A stretch of 64,000 nt of DNA. Source: Sciurus carolinensis (lineage: Eukaryota > Chordata > Mammalia > Rodentia > Sciuridae). Positions 11,501 to 22,974 of this stretch are shown here, piece after piece (positions within the stretch are counted from its first letter, which is position 1; each line of letters begins with the position of its first letter). The position numbers and the translations under genes were made by a program. The notes under the pieces are model-generated. The model made no database searches. It had not been told where the DNA came from and saw only the letters and a program-made list of their open reading frames with translations. Location of the stretch: the NCBI RefSeq assembly GCF_902686445.1, contig NC_062219.1:48573056-48637055 (forward strand), read 5' to 3'.

Positions 11501-12437
11501 AATAAACTAGAAATGTTCATTGTTGTGAAAGTTTGTGAATTGATGATGTATAGGAAATGACCACTTTTAAAGTTTCCAGAATATATTTTCTTTTTCCTAA
11601 ATAACTTATTTTTCTTTAATCAATTGACTTTAGCAAAAGCATATACTCATAGAATGAAGCTATAATGAAACATACTGTAATTCTTCATTTTATTTACAAA
11701 TATAAAATCCCAATTTTATATTGGGATGACCCATGATTGATGGGTGACTCATGATTGATCATCACTATGTTGGTAACTTGTGAGAAAATGATATGGTAAA
11801 ATCATTGATCTTTGCATTTTATTTGTAATTTTACTTTCAAAATCATGACAATCTGGTTACATGGAGTAATGACAAGGAGATTTATTTTCTTGTTTTCTTC
11901 TGCATCTACTTTCCCTTTCTCTGTGAACTTAGGAGTTTTGGATTCAAAGTTCTGATTATTCAGCAATGGATAAGTAGAAATCATTGTTATAGGAACCATA
12001 TAGCCTTGATCTGTAATTGTATCACCCTTGGAATTTTGTGATAAAATTTATCCAGTCCAATTAGGTCATGTACACACTGCCTCTCTACTCTCTGCCTTCG
12101 AAATCTATACTCAGGTTCATTATTTCTATCAGTGTTGTTCCAACTTTAGTAATGAATTCTTTGTGTGGCAGATGTAAGCTGTACATTATATATCAAATGT
12201 TGCTGAAAATATAAGTACGTAGGCTTGTATGTTTATATGTGTATACATATATACATATACATACATATGTAGGTATTTCACATTAATTTATCTAATTACA
12301 TAAAAGTAATTCCTGCTCATTGTGAAAAATTTAAATTATAAAACTCATATTTATAAAGTAAAATTTCTAGAAATCTCATAATCTATTGATAATATTGTAT
12401 TTGTGCATAGACTTACTATCTTTTCTCTACATGTGTA
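11501..12437. other. AT-rich DNA, nothing recognised
   Basis: It contains a degenerate TA/CA-type simple repeat at 12236-12272. A short direct repeat, 'ATGATTGAT', recurs at 11733-11760. No coding evidence. Confidence 0.55.
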
Positions 12438-12836
12438 TGTTTCAGTTAGACTTTGTATCACTCTGAACAATATACCTTACACAAACAATGAAGAAGATGA
12501 AACACTAATTTAGTTCACAGTTTCAGAGGTCTTAGTCCATAGACAGCTGACTCCATTTCTCTGGGCCCTAAGTGAGACAGCACATCATGGTGGAAGATCT
12601 GGTGAAGAAAAGCTGCTCAAGAAGCAGAAAGGTGGTGGGGTGGAAGAAGCTTCAGAAGGAGCAAACCTCCCAGGGCAAGTCCCTAATGACTCCATTGAGT
12701 CATATCCCACCTGCCTGTAGTTCCCACACAATCAATTCAAACTGGGAAGAACTGATTAGGATATAGCTCTCACAATCCCATCATTTCACCTCCAAACATG
12801 GGCGTCGATAGTGTACCTCATTTGCAAACCATAACA
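12438..12836 (-). mobile_element. MaLR LTR (3' LTR of the element)
   Basis: Read on the minus strand it begins TGTTATGGTTTGC, has internal text matching the other MaLR copies in the window (54715 and 14446) and ends in a region equivalent to 'gctgactaaca'. It pairs with 14446-14852 as the two LTRs of one element. Confidence 0.82.
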
Positions 12837-13064
12837 TTCTTCCCCTAGTCCACAATAGTTTATGTCAATCCTAGAGTCCAAAATGAATTTAGTTAATCTC
12901 CAATAGTCTCACATTCTTACTAGTTTTTGGATTACCCAAAAGTCTGAAATCTCCTATGAGACTTGAGACAAACTCTTAGCTGTAAGTCCCAGTTAAAACA
13001 AAAAGCATGTTATACATATCCACTATACAGTGGCACAGAGTAAAAACTAAAATGAAAAAATAGG

Positions 13065-13516
13065 AACCAACCTAGATGTCCTTCAATTGATGAATGGATA
13101 AAAAAACTGTGGTATATATATATACAATGGAATATTACCCAGCCATAAAGAATGATAAAATTATGGCATTTGCAGGCAAATGGATAAAATTGGAGAATAT
13201 CATGCTAAGTGAGATAAGCCAATCTCAAAAAACCAAAGGACGAATGATATCACTAATAAGTGGATGATGACACATAATGGGGGGTGGGAGGGGTTAGTGT
13301 TAGGGTTAGAGTTAGGGTTAGGGAGGGGGGCAAGAATGGAGGAAGGAAGGACTATATAGAGGGAAAGGAGGGGTGGGAGGGGTGGGGGGAAGGGAAAAAA
13401 TAACAGAATGAATCAAACAACATTACCCTATGTAAATTTATGATTACACAAATGGTATGCCTTTACGCCATGTACAAACAGAGAAACAACATGTACCCCA
13501 TTTGTTTACAATAAAA
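13065..13516 (+). mobile_element. Young L1, 5'-truncated 3' end
   Basis: It starts at the ORF2 codons for 'NQPRCPSIDEW'-like text and includes the ORF2 stop, the telomere-like and G-rich 3' UTR and a short A-tail. The TSD AAAAAATAGG is at 13055-13064 and 13517-13526. It lies inside the MaLR internal region, so it is younger than that element. Confidence 0.92.
13294..13323 (+). repeat. Telomere-like TTAGGG tract in L1 3' UTR
   Basis: Units TTAGTG, TTAGGG, TTAGAG, TTAGGG and TTAGGG occur consecutively, followed by a G run. This is the cleanest of the three copies in the window. Confidence 0.9.
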
Positions 13517-14445
13517 AAAAAATAGGGTGTAGAAAGAAGGAATGGGACAAAGCAAGACCCAAATCCAGCTAGGCAAACAACCTCCACATTCAGCATCTGG
13601 GTCCCATGGCATCATGATGTTCTGTCCAAAGGGCTTACAGAGTTCTGCTTCTAAAGCCAAGATGGTTACAGCCATCATGGCCTCTCTCAGCTTGTTTATG
13701 CTCAATTACTGCAGTTTTCCTTGGCAAATGTCTCATGTTATTGGTATCTCTTAATCTCAGAGATCTGCACTGCATCTTTGAATTCTTCTCACATATCAAC
13801 TCTCAGAGGTATCAACTCTCACAATAATTCTGATCCTGGTAAACTTTGACTTGCCTCCCAGACCTTCCTTTGAAATCTTAGCAGAATCCACCAAAAAGTA
13901 TTTAGAATCTCTTTAGTAACTGCAATCCCTTTAACAACCCACCTTCCTTGGCTCAAAGTTTCTTGGTCAAACTTCAAGTTTTTCAAATCTTTCTTCTTTG
14001 CTTTGCTCCTAATTATTATAATAAAGTTGGCTAAAACTACCGTGCTACTGACTGAATGTACTGTCTTGAAATTTCCTCTGCCAGATTAATTAGCACATCA
14101 ACTTTAAATTCAGTCTCACAAAAAGTCTCAGGACATGGACAAAATGCAGACACCTTCCTGGACTTATATAACATGAAAGAACTGTAGTCCAATTTTCAAT
14201 AGAGTTATCTTTCTCTGAAACCTCCTGAGTCTAGTCTTTACTGCCCACAATCCTATTAGAATTCTGGTTTTCTGAACTCCCACCAGAATCTCTTAGCAAG
14301 CACCATTTACAACCTCATAAAGCTTTTCCACCTCACATGTTTAAATGTGAAAAAAATTCTTCCCTGCCAAACTAGTTCCAAAGGCTTCTTAAGCACGTGG
14401 TCAGGTTAGCTATAGCATCAATTCCACTCTTGGTATCAATATCAT

Positions 14446-14852
14446 TTTTAGTTAGCTTGTGAATCACTGTGATCAATATATCCAACAGGAACAATATAGA
14501 GGAAGAAAATTTTATTTTAGCTCATGGTTTCAGAGGTCTTAGTCCATAGAGAGACAACTTCATTGATCTGGGTCAGAGGTGAGGCAGCATAGAATGGAAA
14601 AAGGGTCATGGTGAGGTCAGGAAACAGAGAGAGAGAAGGTAAGGGACTTCAGGAAGAACCACCCTTTCAGGGCACATTCCCAGTCACCCACCTCCTCCAG
14701 CCACGCCACAACTATCTAAAGTTACCACTCAGTCAATCCATTCAAATTAGGATGAATTGATAGGTTCGAGCTCTCATAATCCAATCATTTCACCTATAAA
14801 CATTTCTTCATAACAGGAGCTTTTTGGGGACCCTCATATCCAACCTATAACA
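14446..14852 (-). mobile_element. MaLR LTR (5' LTR of the element)
   Basis: It has the same order of motifs as 12438-12836: 'gttagcttgtgaatcactgtgatca', 'tttcagaggtcttagtccata', 'aagg ... cctcctccagccac', and an end at 'caacctataaca'. On the minus strand it starts TGTTATAGGTTGG. The decayed primer-binding site next to it identifies it as the 5' LTR. Confidence 0.82.
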
Positions 14853-15164
14853 GTGTAAAAATGTTCCAAGATTACATTACCATAAGATCACAATGAATAT
14901 CTTTTTTGTTTTTCATTGAGCAGTATGAATATATTCTCTTCTAAATAAAAATTATTCTCGTGATCCTATTTAATGGTTGTATGGTGTTATACTATTATGC
15001 TTTTGGGGAATAAAATCAACTCTCGTTGTTTGACACTTAAAGGTTTTTTTGTTATTTTTCTTGTTTAAGTACACTTTGATGAACATCCTTCTGCATCAAA
15101 TGCCATGTAAAATTATTTATTGAAAGTAATTTTATACAACTGAAATACAGAAGATAATTAGAAA
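14853..15164. other. AT-rich DNA, possible old LINE scrap
   Basis: The text 'tttaatggttgtatggtgttatactatt' is reminiscent of old LINE 3' text. Nothing firm. Confidence 0.4.
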
Positions 15165-17563
15165 CTATGTTGTAAATTTGTGCTCCAATAAAATAGAAAA
15201 TAATGAAAACACTGACAAATTTCTGGAGACATGTGACCTACCTAAATTGAATCAGGAGATCACACATGATTTAACAGAACAATTTCAAGTAATGAAATAG
15301 AAAACACCATCAAAAACCTACCAATTAAGAAAAGTCCAGGACCAGATGAATTCTCAGTTGAGTTCTGCAAGACTTTCAAAAAAAAATTAACACCAACATG
15401 TCTCAAATTATTCTATGAAATAGAAAAGGAGGGAACCCTTTCAAATTCACTCTATGAGACTGATACAAAAACCAGACGAAGACATATCAAGGAAAGAAAA
15501 CTTCAAACCAAGTTCCCTGATGAACATAGTTGCAAAAGTTCTCAATGAAATTCTGACAAATAGCATGCAAAAACATATTAAAAAGATAGTGCACCAAGAT
15601 TAAGTGGGGTCCATTCCAGGGATGCAGAGTTGGTTCAACATCTGAAAATTAATAATCTTAATTTATCATATCTTTAGACTTCAAAACAAGAATCATATGA
15701 TCATCTCAATAGATGCAGAAAAAACATTTGACAAAATACAGTACCTCTTCATGTTTAAAACACTAGAAAAATTAGGGGTAGTAGGAATGTACCTCAACAT
15801 CATAAAAGCCATATATGCTAAACACAAGGACAATATAATTGTAAATGGAGAAAAATTGAAAGTATTCCCTCTAAAATTTTGGAACAAGACAAAGATGCCC
15901 TCTTTCACCACTCTTATTCACCATTGTCCTTGAAACACTAGCCAGAGCAATTAGACAGAAGAAAGAATTAAAGGTGTACAAATAGGTAAAGAACTCAAAC
16001 TATCAGTATTTGCCAATGGCATGACTTCATATCTAGAAGATCCAAAAGATTCCTCCAAAAAACTTCTAGAACTAATAAATGTATTCAGTAAAGTAGCAAG
16101 ATATAAAATCAATACTCATAAATCAATACATTTCTATATATCAGTAATTAATTCACTGAAAGAGAAATAAAGAAAACTACCCCATTGACAATCACCTAAA
16201 AAAAAATAAAATATTTGGGAATCAAACTAACAAAAGAGGTGGAAGACCTCTACGATGAAAACTACAGAACACTAAAGAAAGAAATTGAAGAAGACCTTAG
16301 ATTATGGAAAGACCTCCCATATTCTTGGATAGGCAGAATTAACTTTTTCAAAATGGCCATATTACCAAAGCATTATACAAATTTAATGCAATTCCTACTA
16401 AAATCCCAATGACATTCTTCATAGAACTAGAAAAACAATCATGAAATTCATTTGGAAAAATAAGAGACCCAGAATAGCCAAAGCAATCCTTGGTAAGAAA
16501 AATGAAGCAGGAGGCCTCACAACACCAGACCTCAATCTATACTACAGAGTTATAGTAATAAACACATAATGACATTGGAACCAAAAACAGACATGTAGAC
16601 CAATGGTATAGAATAGAAGACACAGAGACAAACCCACATAAATACAGGTGTTTCATACTAGACAAAGGTGCCAAAAGCATTCATTGGAGAAAAGATAACC
16701 TATTTAACAAATGGTGTTAACCCATGTGTAACGAAATGAAATTAAACCTTTATCTCTCACCATGTGCGAAACTCAACTCACAGTGGATCAAAAACTTAGG
16801 CACTGGAACAGAGACCCTGTGACTAAAAGTAGACCCAAATCTTCAGCATGTTGGCCCAGGATCTGACTTCCTTAAGGAGACCCTCTAAAGTGCAATAAAT
16901 TAAACCAAGAATGAATAAATGGAATGATTTAAACTAAAAAACTTCTTCTCAGCAAAAGAAACAATAAATAATGTGAAGAGAGAGAATACAGATTGGGAGA
17001 AAATATTTACTACATGCACCTCAGAAAAAGCATTAATCTCTAGGAAATATAAAGAACACACAAAACTTAACACCAAAAAACAAATGACCCAATCAATAAA
17101 TCAGCTAAGGAACTGAACAGACACTTTACAGAAGAAGATATACAATTGATCAACAAATATATGAAAAAATGTTCAAAATCTCTAACAATTAGAGAAATGC
17201 AAACCAAAACTATTCCAAGATTTTATCTCACTCTTGTCAGAATGGCAATTATTAAGAATACAAGCAACAATAAATTTTGGTGAGGATGTGGGGGAAAAGA
17301 TACACTCACACATTTCTGGTGGGAATGCAAAATGATGCAACCATTATGGAAAGCAGTATGGAAATTCTTCAGAAAATTTGGAATGGAACCACCATTTGAC
17401 CACCACTTGACCCAGCTATACCACTCCTTGGTTTATACCGAAAGGACTTAACATATTACAGTGACACAGCCACATCAATGTTTTATAGCAGCTCAAATCA
17501 CAATAACTAAAATATGGAAACAATCTAGATGCCTTTGAACAGATGAATGAATAAAGAAAATGT

Positions 17564-17566
<3 letters not shown>

Positions 17567-17603
<37 letters not shown>
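17567..17603. repeat. (AT)n microsatellite
   Basis: About 18 AT units at the place of the short TATATA stretch of L1 ORF2. It is the left border of the inserted ORF2 duplicate. Confidence 0.95.
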
Positions 17604-17604
<1 letters not shown>

Positions 17605-17607
17605 TCA

Positions 17608-17728
17608 AATTTAAACAGAACAATTTCAAGTAATGAAATAGAAAACACCATCAAAAACCTACCAATTAAGAAAAGTCCAGGACCAGATGAATTCTCAGTT
17701 GAGTTCCAAAAGGCTTTCAAATAAAAAT

Positions 17729-17735
<7 letters not shown>
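17608..17735 (+). repeat. Duplicated internal L1 segment (copy of 15268-15395)
   Basis: Positions 17614-17706 are identical over 93 bp to 15273-15365 of the same L1, with weaker similarity to about 17735. The segment encodes the region around 'KSPGPDEFSVEF' and belongs 2.3 kb upstream. It lies between (AT)n and (AC)n arrays, and the flanking text ATACTCAA is present on both sides (17602 and 17782). Confidence 0.9.

Positions 17736-17783
<48 letters not shown>
17730..17783. repeat. (AC)n(AT)n compound microsatellite
   Basis: About 20 AC units followed by AT units form the right border of the duplicated segment. The long open frame across it on the minus strand is an artefact. Confidence 0.95.
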
Positions 17784-18209
17784 CTCAACTTTAAAGTAGA
17801 ATAAAATTATGACATTTGCTGGTATATGGATGGAGTTGGAGAATATCATACTAAGCAAAATAAGCGAAACCCCCAAAACCAAAGGCCAAAAATTTTCGCT
17901 GATATGCAGATGCTAATTCATAATAAGGATGTCTCTAGGGAAGAATACGGTTACTTTACATTATGTAGAGGGGAGTGAAGAGAGGGGAAGGGGTATATGC
18001 ATAGGAAGGATAGTAGAGTGAAACAAATTATTACCTCATGTACATATATGATTGCATGATTGATGTGATCCTACAATATGTAGAATCAGAAAAAAAAGAA
18101 ATTACACTCCATTTATGTATGATTTATCAAAATGTATAAATGCACTCTACTGACATGTACAACTAATTAGAACAAATTTAAAAACTTTTTAAAAACACGA
18201 AGTAAATGA

Positions 18210-18560
18210 AATCATATGTTCACAAAAAGACTTGAACAAGAATGTTTAAAGCAGCTTTATGATAGCCTCAAATAAATATCCACATACAAATCATCATATA
18301 TTCACACATATGAATATTACTCAACAATGAAAATATCATCTACCCTACATGTGAAAATATCTCACAAGTCATTTGTTAAGTGAAAAAGTTAATATTTTAC
18401 AAAAAATGCTATAATTCCATCCAAATGAAACTCAAGAAGTAGCAAAACTTAGTCATAAAAATAAGAAAAAATATTCACTTTGAATTGAATTTTCTGAGGT
18501 AATTGGAATGTTTCATATTTCTAACTCATGTAATGATTATATAGCTATATACATTCATCA
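18210..18560 (+). mobile_element. Old L1 3' fragment
   Basis: The text 'gcagctttatgatagcctcaaa', 'aatattactcaacaatgaaaa' and a following 'agtgaaaaagtt' follow the order of a decayed ancient L1 3' ORF2 end. Confidence 0.6.
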
Positions 18561-19155
18561 AAACTATGTGTTTGTACCTTAAAGACTTAAGTTTGTGACT
18601 ATATTAAATTTAAGAAGAATAAATTGCTAGTTACTTAAAAAAAGAGAGAGAAATTATATAGGTCAAAATGTAAGAACTACATTCAGTCTTTTTTGTAACC
18701 ACCTTTAAAAGTACAATTTTAAAAAGAGAACATGAGTAATATTATATTTCTTTAAACATTTTATGTACATGAAAATCTTCAGATATTTGATTCACGTTTA
18801 TGTTGGACATTTTCTTTTTGAATTTTACCTTTTTGTTCTTGTCTTTCTCTTATACTTTAAATTACACTATTTGTATCATAATTCTTTCTGGAGTTAACTT
18901 GTTCCATTTACATAAACCAACTTGTTTAGGATTATTAATTATTTATACAGCATGCTCAAGGCCCAGTTACATCACCAACAAATGTCACAAGTTGTTTCAC
19001 TTAATGATTCAACAAAACCAGTTAGTGTTTTCCATAGGTTTTATTGTAAAATTGTCGACTGGACTAAGCATTTTCAGAGAGACTATCCCACAAGTTCTAA
19101 TATGTTACAGAAGGCAACATTATTCCACAATTATAACAATTTATTCCACCATACT
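18561..19155. other. AT-rich DNA, nothing recognised
   Basis: The two overlapping open frames at 18800-19212 are low in complexity and have no recognisable domain. Confidence 0.55.
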
Positions 19156-19167
19156 CTGACAGACTTC

Positions 19168-19999
19168 ATTTTTTTATTTAAATTTGTTTTAATTAGTTGT
19201 ACACATCAGTAGAGTGCATTTATACATTTTGATAAATTACACATAAATGGAGTGTAATTTCTTATTATTCTGATTCTACATACTGTAGGATCACATCAGT
19301 CATGCAGTCATACATGTACATGAGGTAATAATTTCTGTTTTACTCTTCTGTCCTTCCTATGCATATACCCCTTCTCCTCCTTTCACTCTCCTCTACATAA
19401 TATAAAGTAACTCTCTTCTTCCCTAGTGACCCCCTTATTGTGAATTAGCATCCACATATCAGAGAAAATATTTGGCCTTTAGTTTTTTGGGTTTGGCTTA
19501 TTTCACTTAACATGATATTCCCCAACTCCATCCATTTACCTGCAAATGCCATAAATCCATTCTTCTTTAAAACTGAGTAATATTCCATCATATATATATA
19601 TATATAATAATCATATATATGATGTGAATTGAGCTTCTGTAAACATTGATGTGTCTGTGTCACTGTAGTATGTTGATTTTAAGTCCTTTGGGTGTAAACT
19701 GAAGAGTGGGATAGCTGGGTCAAATGGTGATTCCATTTCAAGTTTTCTGAGGAATCACCATACTGCTTTCCATCATGGTATTATCATTTTGCATTACCAT
19801 CAGCAATGTATGAGTGTATCTTTTCCCCCACATACTTGTCAATATTTATTGCTGTTTGTAATCTTAATGATTGCCATTCTGATTGGAGTGAGATGAAATC
19901 TTGGAGCAGTTTTGATTTGCATTTCTCTTATTGCTAGAGATTTTGAACATTTTTTCATATATTTGTTGATCAATTATATATTTTCTTCTGTGAAGTCTA
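19168..19999 (-). mobile_element. L1 3' end (older lineage) with clean TSD
   Basis: Read on the minus strand: decayed C-terminal ORF2, a TATATA stretch (19591-19606), a 3' UTR without telomere-like text and an A-rich tail (T run at 19170-19176). A perfect TSD, CTGACAGACTTC, is at 19156-19167 and 20000-20011. Confidence 0.93.
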
Positions 20000-20011
20000 C
20001 TGACAGACTTC

Positions 20012-20936
20012 TATTTTGTTATCTGCTTTAGTCTACTTAAAATAATGAACAGAACAAACAAGGATTTTTTTTCACACCCTTACATGGTAATACTTTTCTT
20101 TCAATGAGATTGATTCTCAGGCATAAAGCTGCTATATCAAATGATATATCTACTTTTACTTTGAATAGGTATTTCCAGATTTTTAAGACATATGTTAACA
20201 AGTTAATACTTTCAGCAATTATATGTGAGCATACTACTGTTCTTTCATAGTGACCAGACACAGTTGCTGTTGTTCTTTCAATATTTTCCAGTTTAGTTTT
20301 CAAGATGTATAATTCCATTATGAATTTAAAGATTAATATTAGTGAGAACCTATTTTTATAAATTTATTGTTTATTTGGAAGTAGTAACCTATGAGTTGTT
20401 TGAATGACTTACCTGAATATTTTGACTACAACTTCTATGAGATTTTTCAAAATGCTTTAAAATATCAAATGTTTGCTCAGTATTTTCTTCAAATTATTAT
20501 TTGTCTTAGACTTGATTTGTGAAAAAGTTTATCTATTGCTAAACTTATTTATAAGTAAGGGCATTGTGGGATTCTTTCATTTTGTAGCTTCTGGGTCTTT
20601 TATTTTGATTCAGATGAGTTGCCCTATGCTGGATTATACATGTGTCCTACATTTTCTTAGATATTTTCTTATTTTATATTTTTATATTAAAACTTTCTTT
20701 AAGACTAGAATTTCTTTCTGTTTATGACAGGAAGAAAAACTCAAAGATGTACCTGGCAAGTCAAAGATGTACTTGGTCTCATGGAGAGTAACTTTTACTC
20801 TCATTGTTAAAAATATACTGTTTATTGTATTCACTTAGTAACTTTTTTATATGTTAAACTCTCATATATACTGGATGCTATTTCGTACGCATTTGCCTTT
20901 TTTTATATTGAATCCAGATTTATTTTTGCTGTTGTT
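20012..20936. other. AT-rich DNA with a 20 bp imperfect tandem repeat
   Basis: Positions 20741-20760 and 20761-20780 are two tandem copies beginning TCAAAGATGTAC. Otherwise nothing recognised. Confidence 0.55.
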
Positions 20937-21025
20937 ATTTCTGTTGCTGGGAATTGAGCCCAGGGTCTCAAATACTTGAACGAGTTAGACACTCACTCTA
21001 CAACTGAGTTATAACTCCAGCCCCT
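20937..21025 (-). mobile_element. ID SINE, diverged
   Basis: The plus-strand text 'gctgggaattgagcccagggtctc' and 'ctacaactgagttataactccagcccc' is the reverse of an ID element with several substitutions. Confidence 0.85.
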
Positions 21026-21140
21026 TCCAGAATTCTTTGCTTATGTGTAATCATGTATGTAGTAAGGTAAAGCACTATCTCCTTCCAGAGATGAATGCCT
21101 TGGTTATTATCAAATAACCATCCTTTCCTTGGATTTTTAA

Positions 21141-21158
21141 TTTCTCTTTCTTTCTTTC

Positions 21159-21189
<31 letters not shown>

Positions 21190-21232
21190 TTCCTTCCTTC
21201 CTTCCTTCCTTCCTTCCTTCCTTCCTTCCTTC

Positions 21233-21327
<95 letters not shown>
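21141..21327. repeat. Compound (TTTC)n-(TTCC)n-(TTTC)n microsatellite, about 185 bp
   Basis: A pure pyrimidine tract: TTTC units with one phase slip, then about eleven TTCC units (21187-21234), then about twenty-three TTTC units up to the A-tail position of the ID SINE at 21328. The Lys/Glu/Arg-rich and Ser/Phe/Leu-rich open frames over it are repeat translations, not genes. The length is likely polymorphic and may be imprecisely assembled. Confidence 0.97.
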
Positions 21328-21405
21328 TTTTCCATGGTGCTGGAGATCAATCTCAGGTCCTCATGCTTGCTGCAAGTGCTCTACCATTGAGCCACATGCC
21401 TAGAT
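21328..21405 (-). mobile_element. ID SINE whose tail became the microsatellite
   Basis: The text 'catggtgctggagatcaatctcagg' and 'gctctaccattgagccacatgcc' is a reversed ID body. Its poly(A) tail, on the plus strand to the left, is where the pyrimidine array begins. Confidence 0.85.
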
Positions 21406-21525
21406 CCTTTGCTTTAAAACAATGTAACAATTAAAACAAGCTATAACTTTAATTGAAATAACAACATATTTATATGTTAATTTGAGGAGGAATTGATATT
21501 TTAACTGATATTTTTACTACCTAAG

Positions 21526-21842
21526 TATGATCGCCCACTGCCCGCGGGGACAATCACAACGCATACGCTCTTCTTGATCACAGGAACCAAAAGGACTTTA
21601 TTCCACAAGTCTCAGACTTATATTGAGAACATCAGCCTATCAGAGAGTAGACTACCAGGAAAGTCAGGCTATCAAGGAACAGTCTCCAGGCAGATACCAG
21701 GATTGCCTCATGTACAACAGCCAACCAGAGTTACTTCCTAAAACTTGTATATGAGTGCAGCTATGTTTGGCAAGCTGCCAGGTGCCATCTTAGAGATCAG
21801 GACACGGTGTGGCTCTGGGGCCCTCAGAGTCTGCCCCTGACA
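21526..21842 (-). mobile_element. Solo LTR of an endogenous retrovirus, young-looking
   Basis: On the minus strand it begins TGTCAGGGGCAGACTCTG and has a TATA-like AATATAA, an AATAAA poly(A) signal (reverse of 21597-21602) and a GC-rich, CpG-containing end. A 6 bp direct repeat, CCTAAG, flanks it at 21520-21525 and 21843-21848, the size usual for ERV2/ERVK-type integration. No internal retroviral sequence lies on either side. The exact right-hand LTR terminus (CA or CATA) is uncertain by 2 bp. Confidence 0.72.
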
Positions 21843-21848
21843 CCTAAG

Positions 21849-22974
21849 GAAAAGGAATATATTTCCATTTGTAGAGATCTCATTTTATGTCCTTCGATAT
21901 GATTCCATTCTTTTATTCCTATCTATGCTTTTCTCTTCAAATTTGTCCTTGAATATTTTATAACTTTCTGCAATCATGAATTATATTGTTCATTTTCCAT
22001 TTCTTAGTTTGTTATTATTATAAATTTGTTTTCTATAAACTTATTTTCCAACTTCCATAATTACTTCTAATTATTTCTGCTGAATTTTCTCTTTCAACGT
22101 TCAGGGAGAAAATTTAATTTTCCCCATTTCTAATATTTTCATGAATTCTTTACATTTTTTGTGAAACTCCACATGTTAAATGTATTATTTTGAGTGAATG
22201 AGAGGGGAATATTTTGGCAAAGTTGGTTTAGGAGGTGAATGGGTAGGATCAATGCAGAGATTCCAGCTTGACTTCCCACTGTTTTGCTCAACCTCAGATG
22301 CAAATTTCTATAATCTCACCCCTCTCAGTTCCCAAGTGTATTGACAGAAAAAAAAAAAAAGTCACTATGCTCACCAGTTGTGGTTTTTAAGATTAACCTT
22401 ACTTCTCTAAAACTCGAGTTTTGTTTGCGTAGAGTGGATATCCAGGAAACTGATCCCAGTTTCCTTTCACCTAATGCGCTCACTATGAATCCAATCTATC
22501 TGGACTTCTGTCTTCAAGTCATCCCTCCCCACTTCTTCTGCAATGGAACCCTGAAAAATCTTACTTGGATACTGTAACCTGCACTATACAGTAGGTCTAT
22601 CCTGATTCTCAACAACAATATGCCTGACATTCATCTCCCCTGAAAGAGAAGCAGACAAATGATACTTGCTTAGCCCTATGTATCCCAATTACTAATGGAG
22701 ATGGTCATTGAATTGATCCTGAATATACCAAACTACCCTGGACATGGTGAGTTGAAACACTGCCATCTAACCTCCTCTGTTGTCTGGAGATGAGCTTTCC
22801 CTAATCTCAACCTATTCCTCTTCCCAATTCCTACTAGATCTTCAGGGAGTCACTCTATATCTTGTGTGTTTTCCATGTCGGGTGTGATTAGAGTTTGGAT
22901 TCACAAGGAAAGTACATGAAGTAGAAGTCAAAACCAAATAACTTAATTGCTTACTATAATTAAGCAATTATAGT
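21849..22974. other. Single-copy DNA with a hairpin
   Basis: A perfect 11 bp inverted repeat with a 4-base loop lies at 22951-22976 (TTACTATAATT/AATTATAGTAA). Otherwise nothing recognised. Confidence 0.5.

Larger units (their letters stand above)
12837..14445 (-). mobile_element. MaLR internal region (non-coding), interrupted by L1
   Basis: About 1.15 kb of low-coding sequence between two same-orientation LTRs, after removing the L1 insertion at 13065-13526. Beside the 5' LTR on the minus strand, the text TGATACCAAGAGTGGAAT (about 14427-14444) resembles a decayed primer-binding site of the leucine-tRNA type used by ERVL/MaLR elements. No gag or pol reading frame is recognisable, which is normal for MaLRs. 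Short ORFs at 13463-13754 are chance. Confidence 0.72.
15165..18200 (+). mobile_element. Older L1, about 3 kb, ORF2 remnant and 3' end
   Basis: Decayed ORF2 can be followed from a 'NKTENNENTDKFLETCDLPKLN'-like segment through reverse-transcriptase motifs (DAEKTFD near 15713; the FADD equivalent decayed to FANG near 16010) to the C-terminus. The 3' UTR at 17900-18200 lacks the telomere-like tract and resembles those at 46562 and 19168, an older L1 lineage. Near its 3' end it carries an inserted duplicate of its own ORF2 text. Confidence 0.92.

Noticed and set aside
13463..13754. Opposing open frames of 80 and 70 codons
   Set aside because: They lie across the L1 3' end and the non-coding interior of a MaLR element.
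17493..17882. 129-codon minus-strand frame with alternating Cys/Val and Ile/Tyr
   Set aside because: It is produced by the (AC)n and (AT)n arrays inside an old L1; no gene.
18800..19212. Overlapping 119- and 96-codon frames as possible small genes
   Set aside because: Low-complexity, hydrophobic AT-driven text; the second frame runs into an L1 insertion.
21075..21403. Open frames of 91 and 102 codons rich in Lys/Glu/Arg or Ser/Phe/Leu
   Set aside because: They are direct translations of the TTTC/TTCC microsatellite and the ID SINE beside it.
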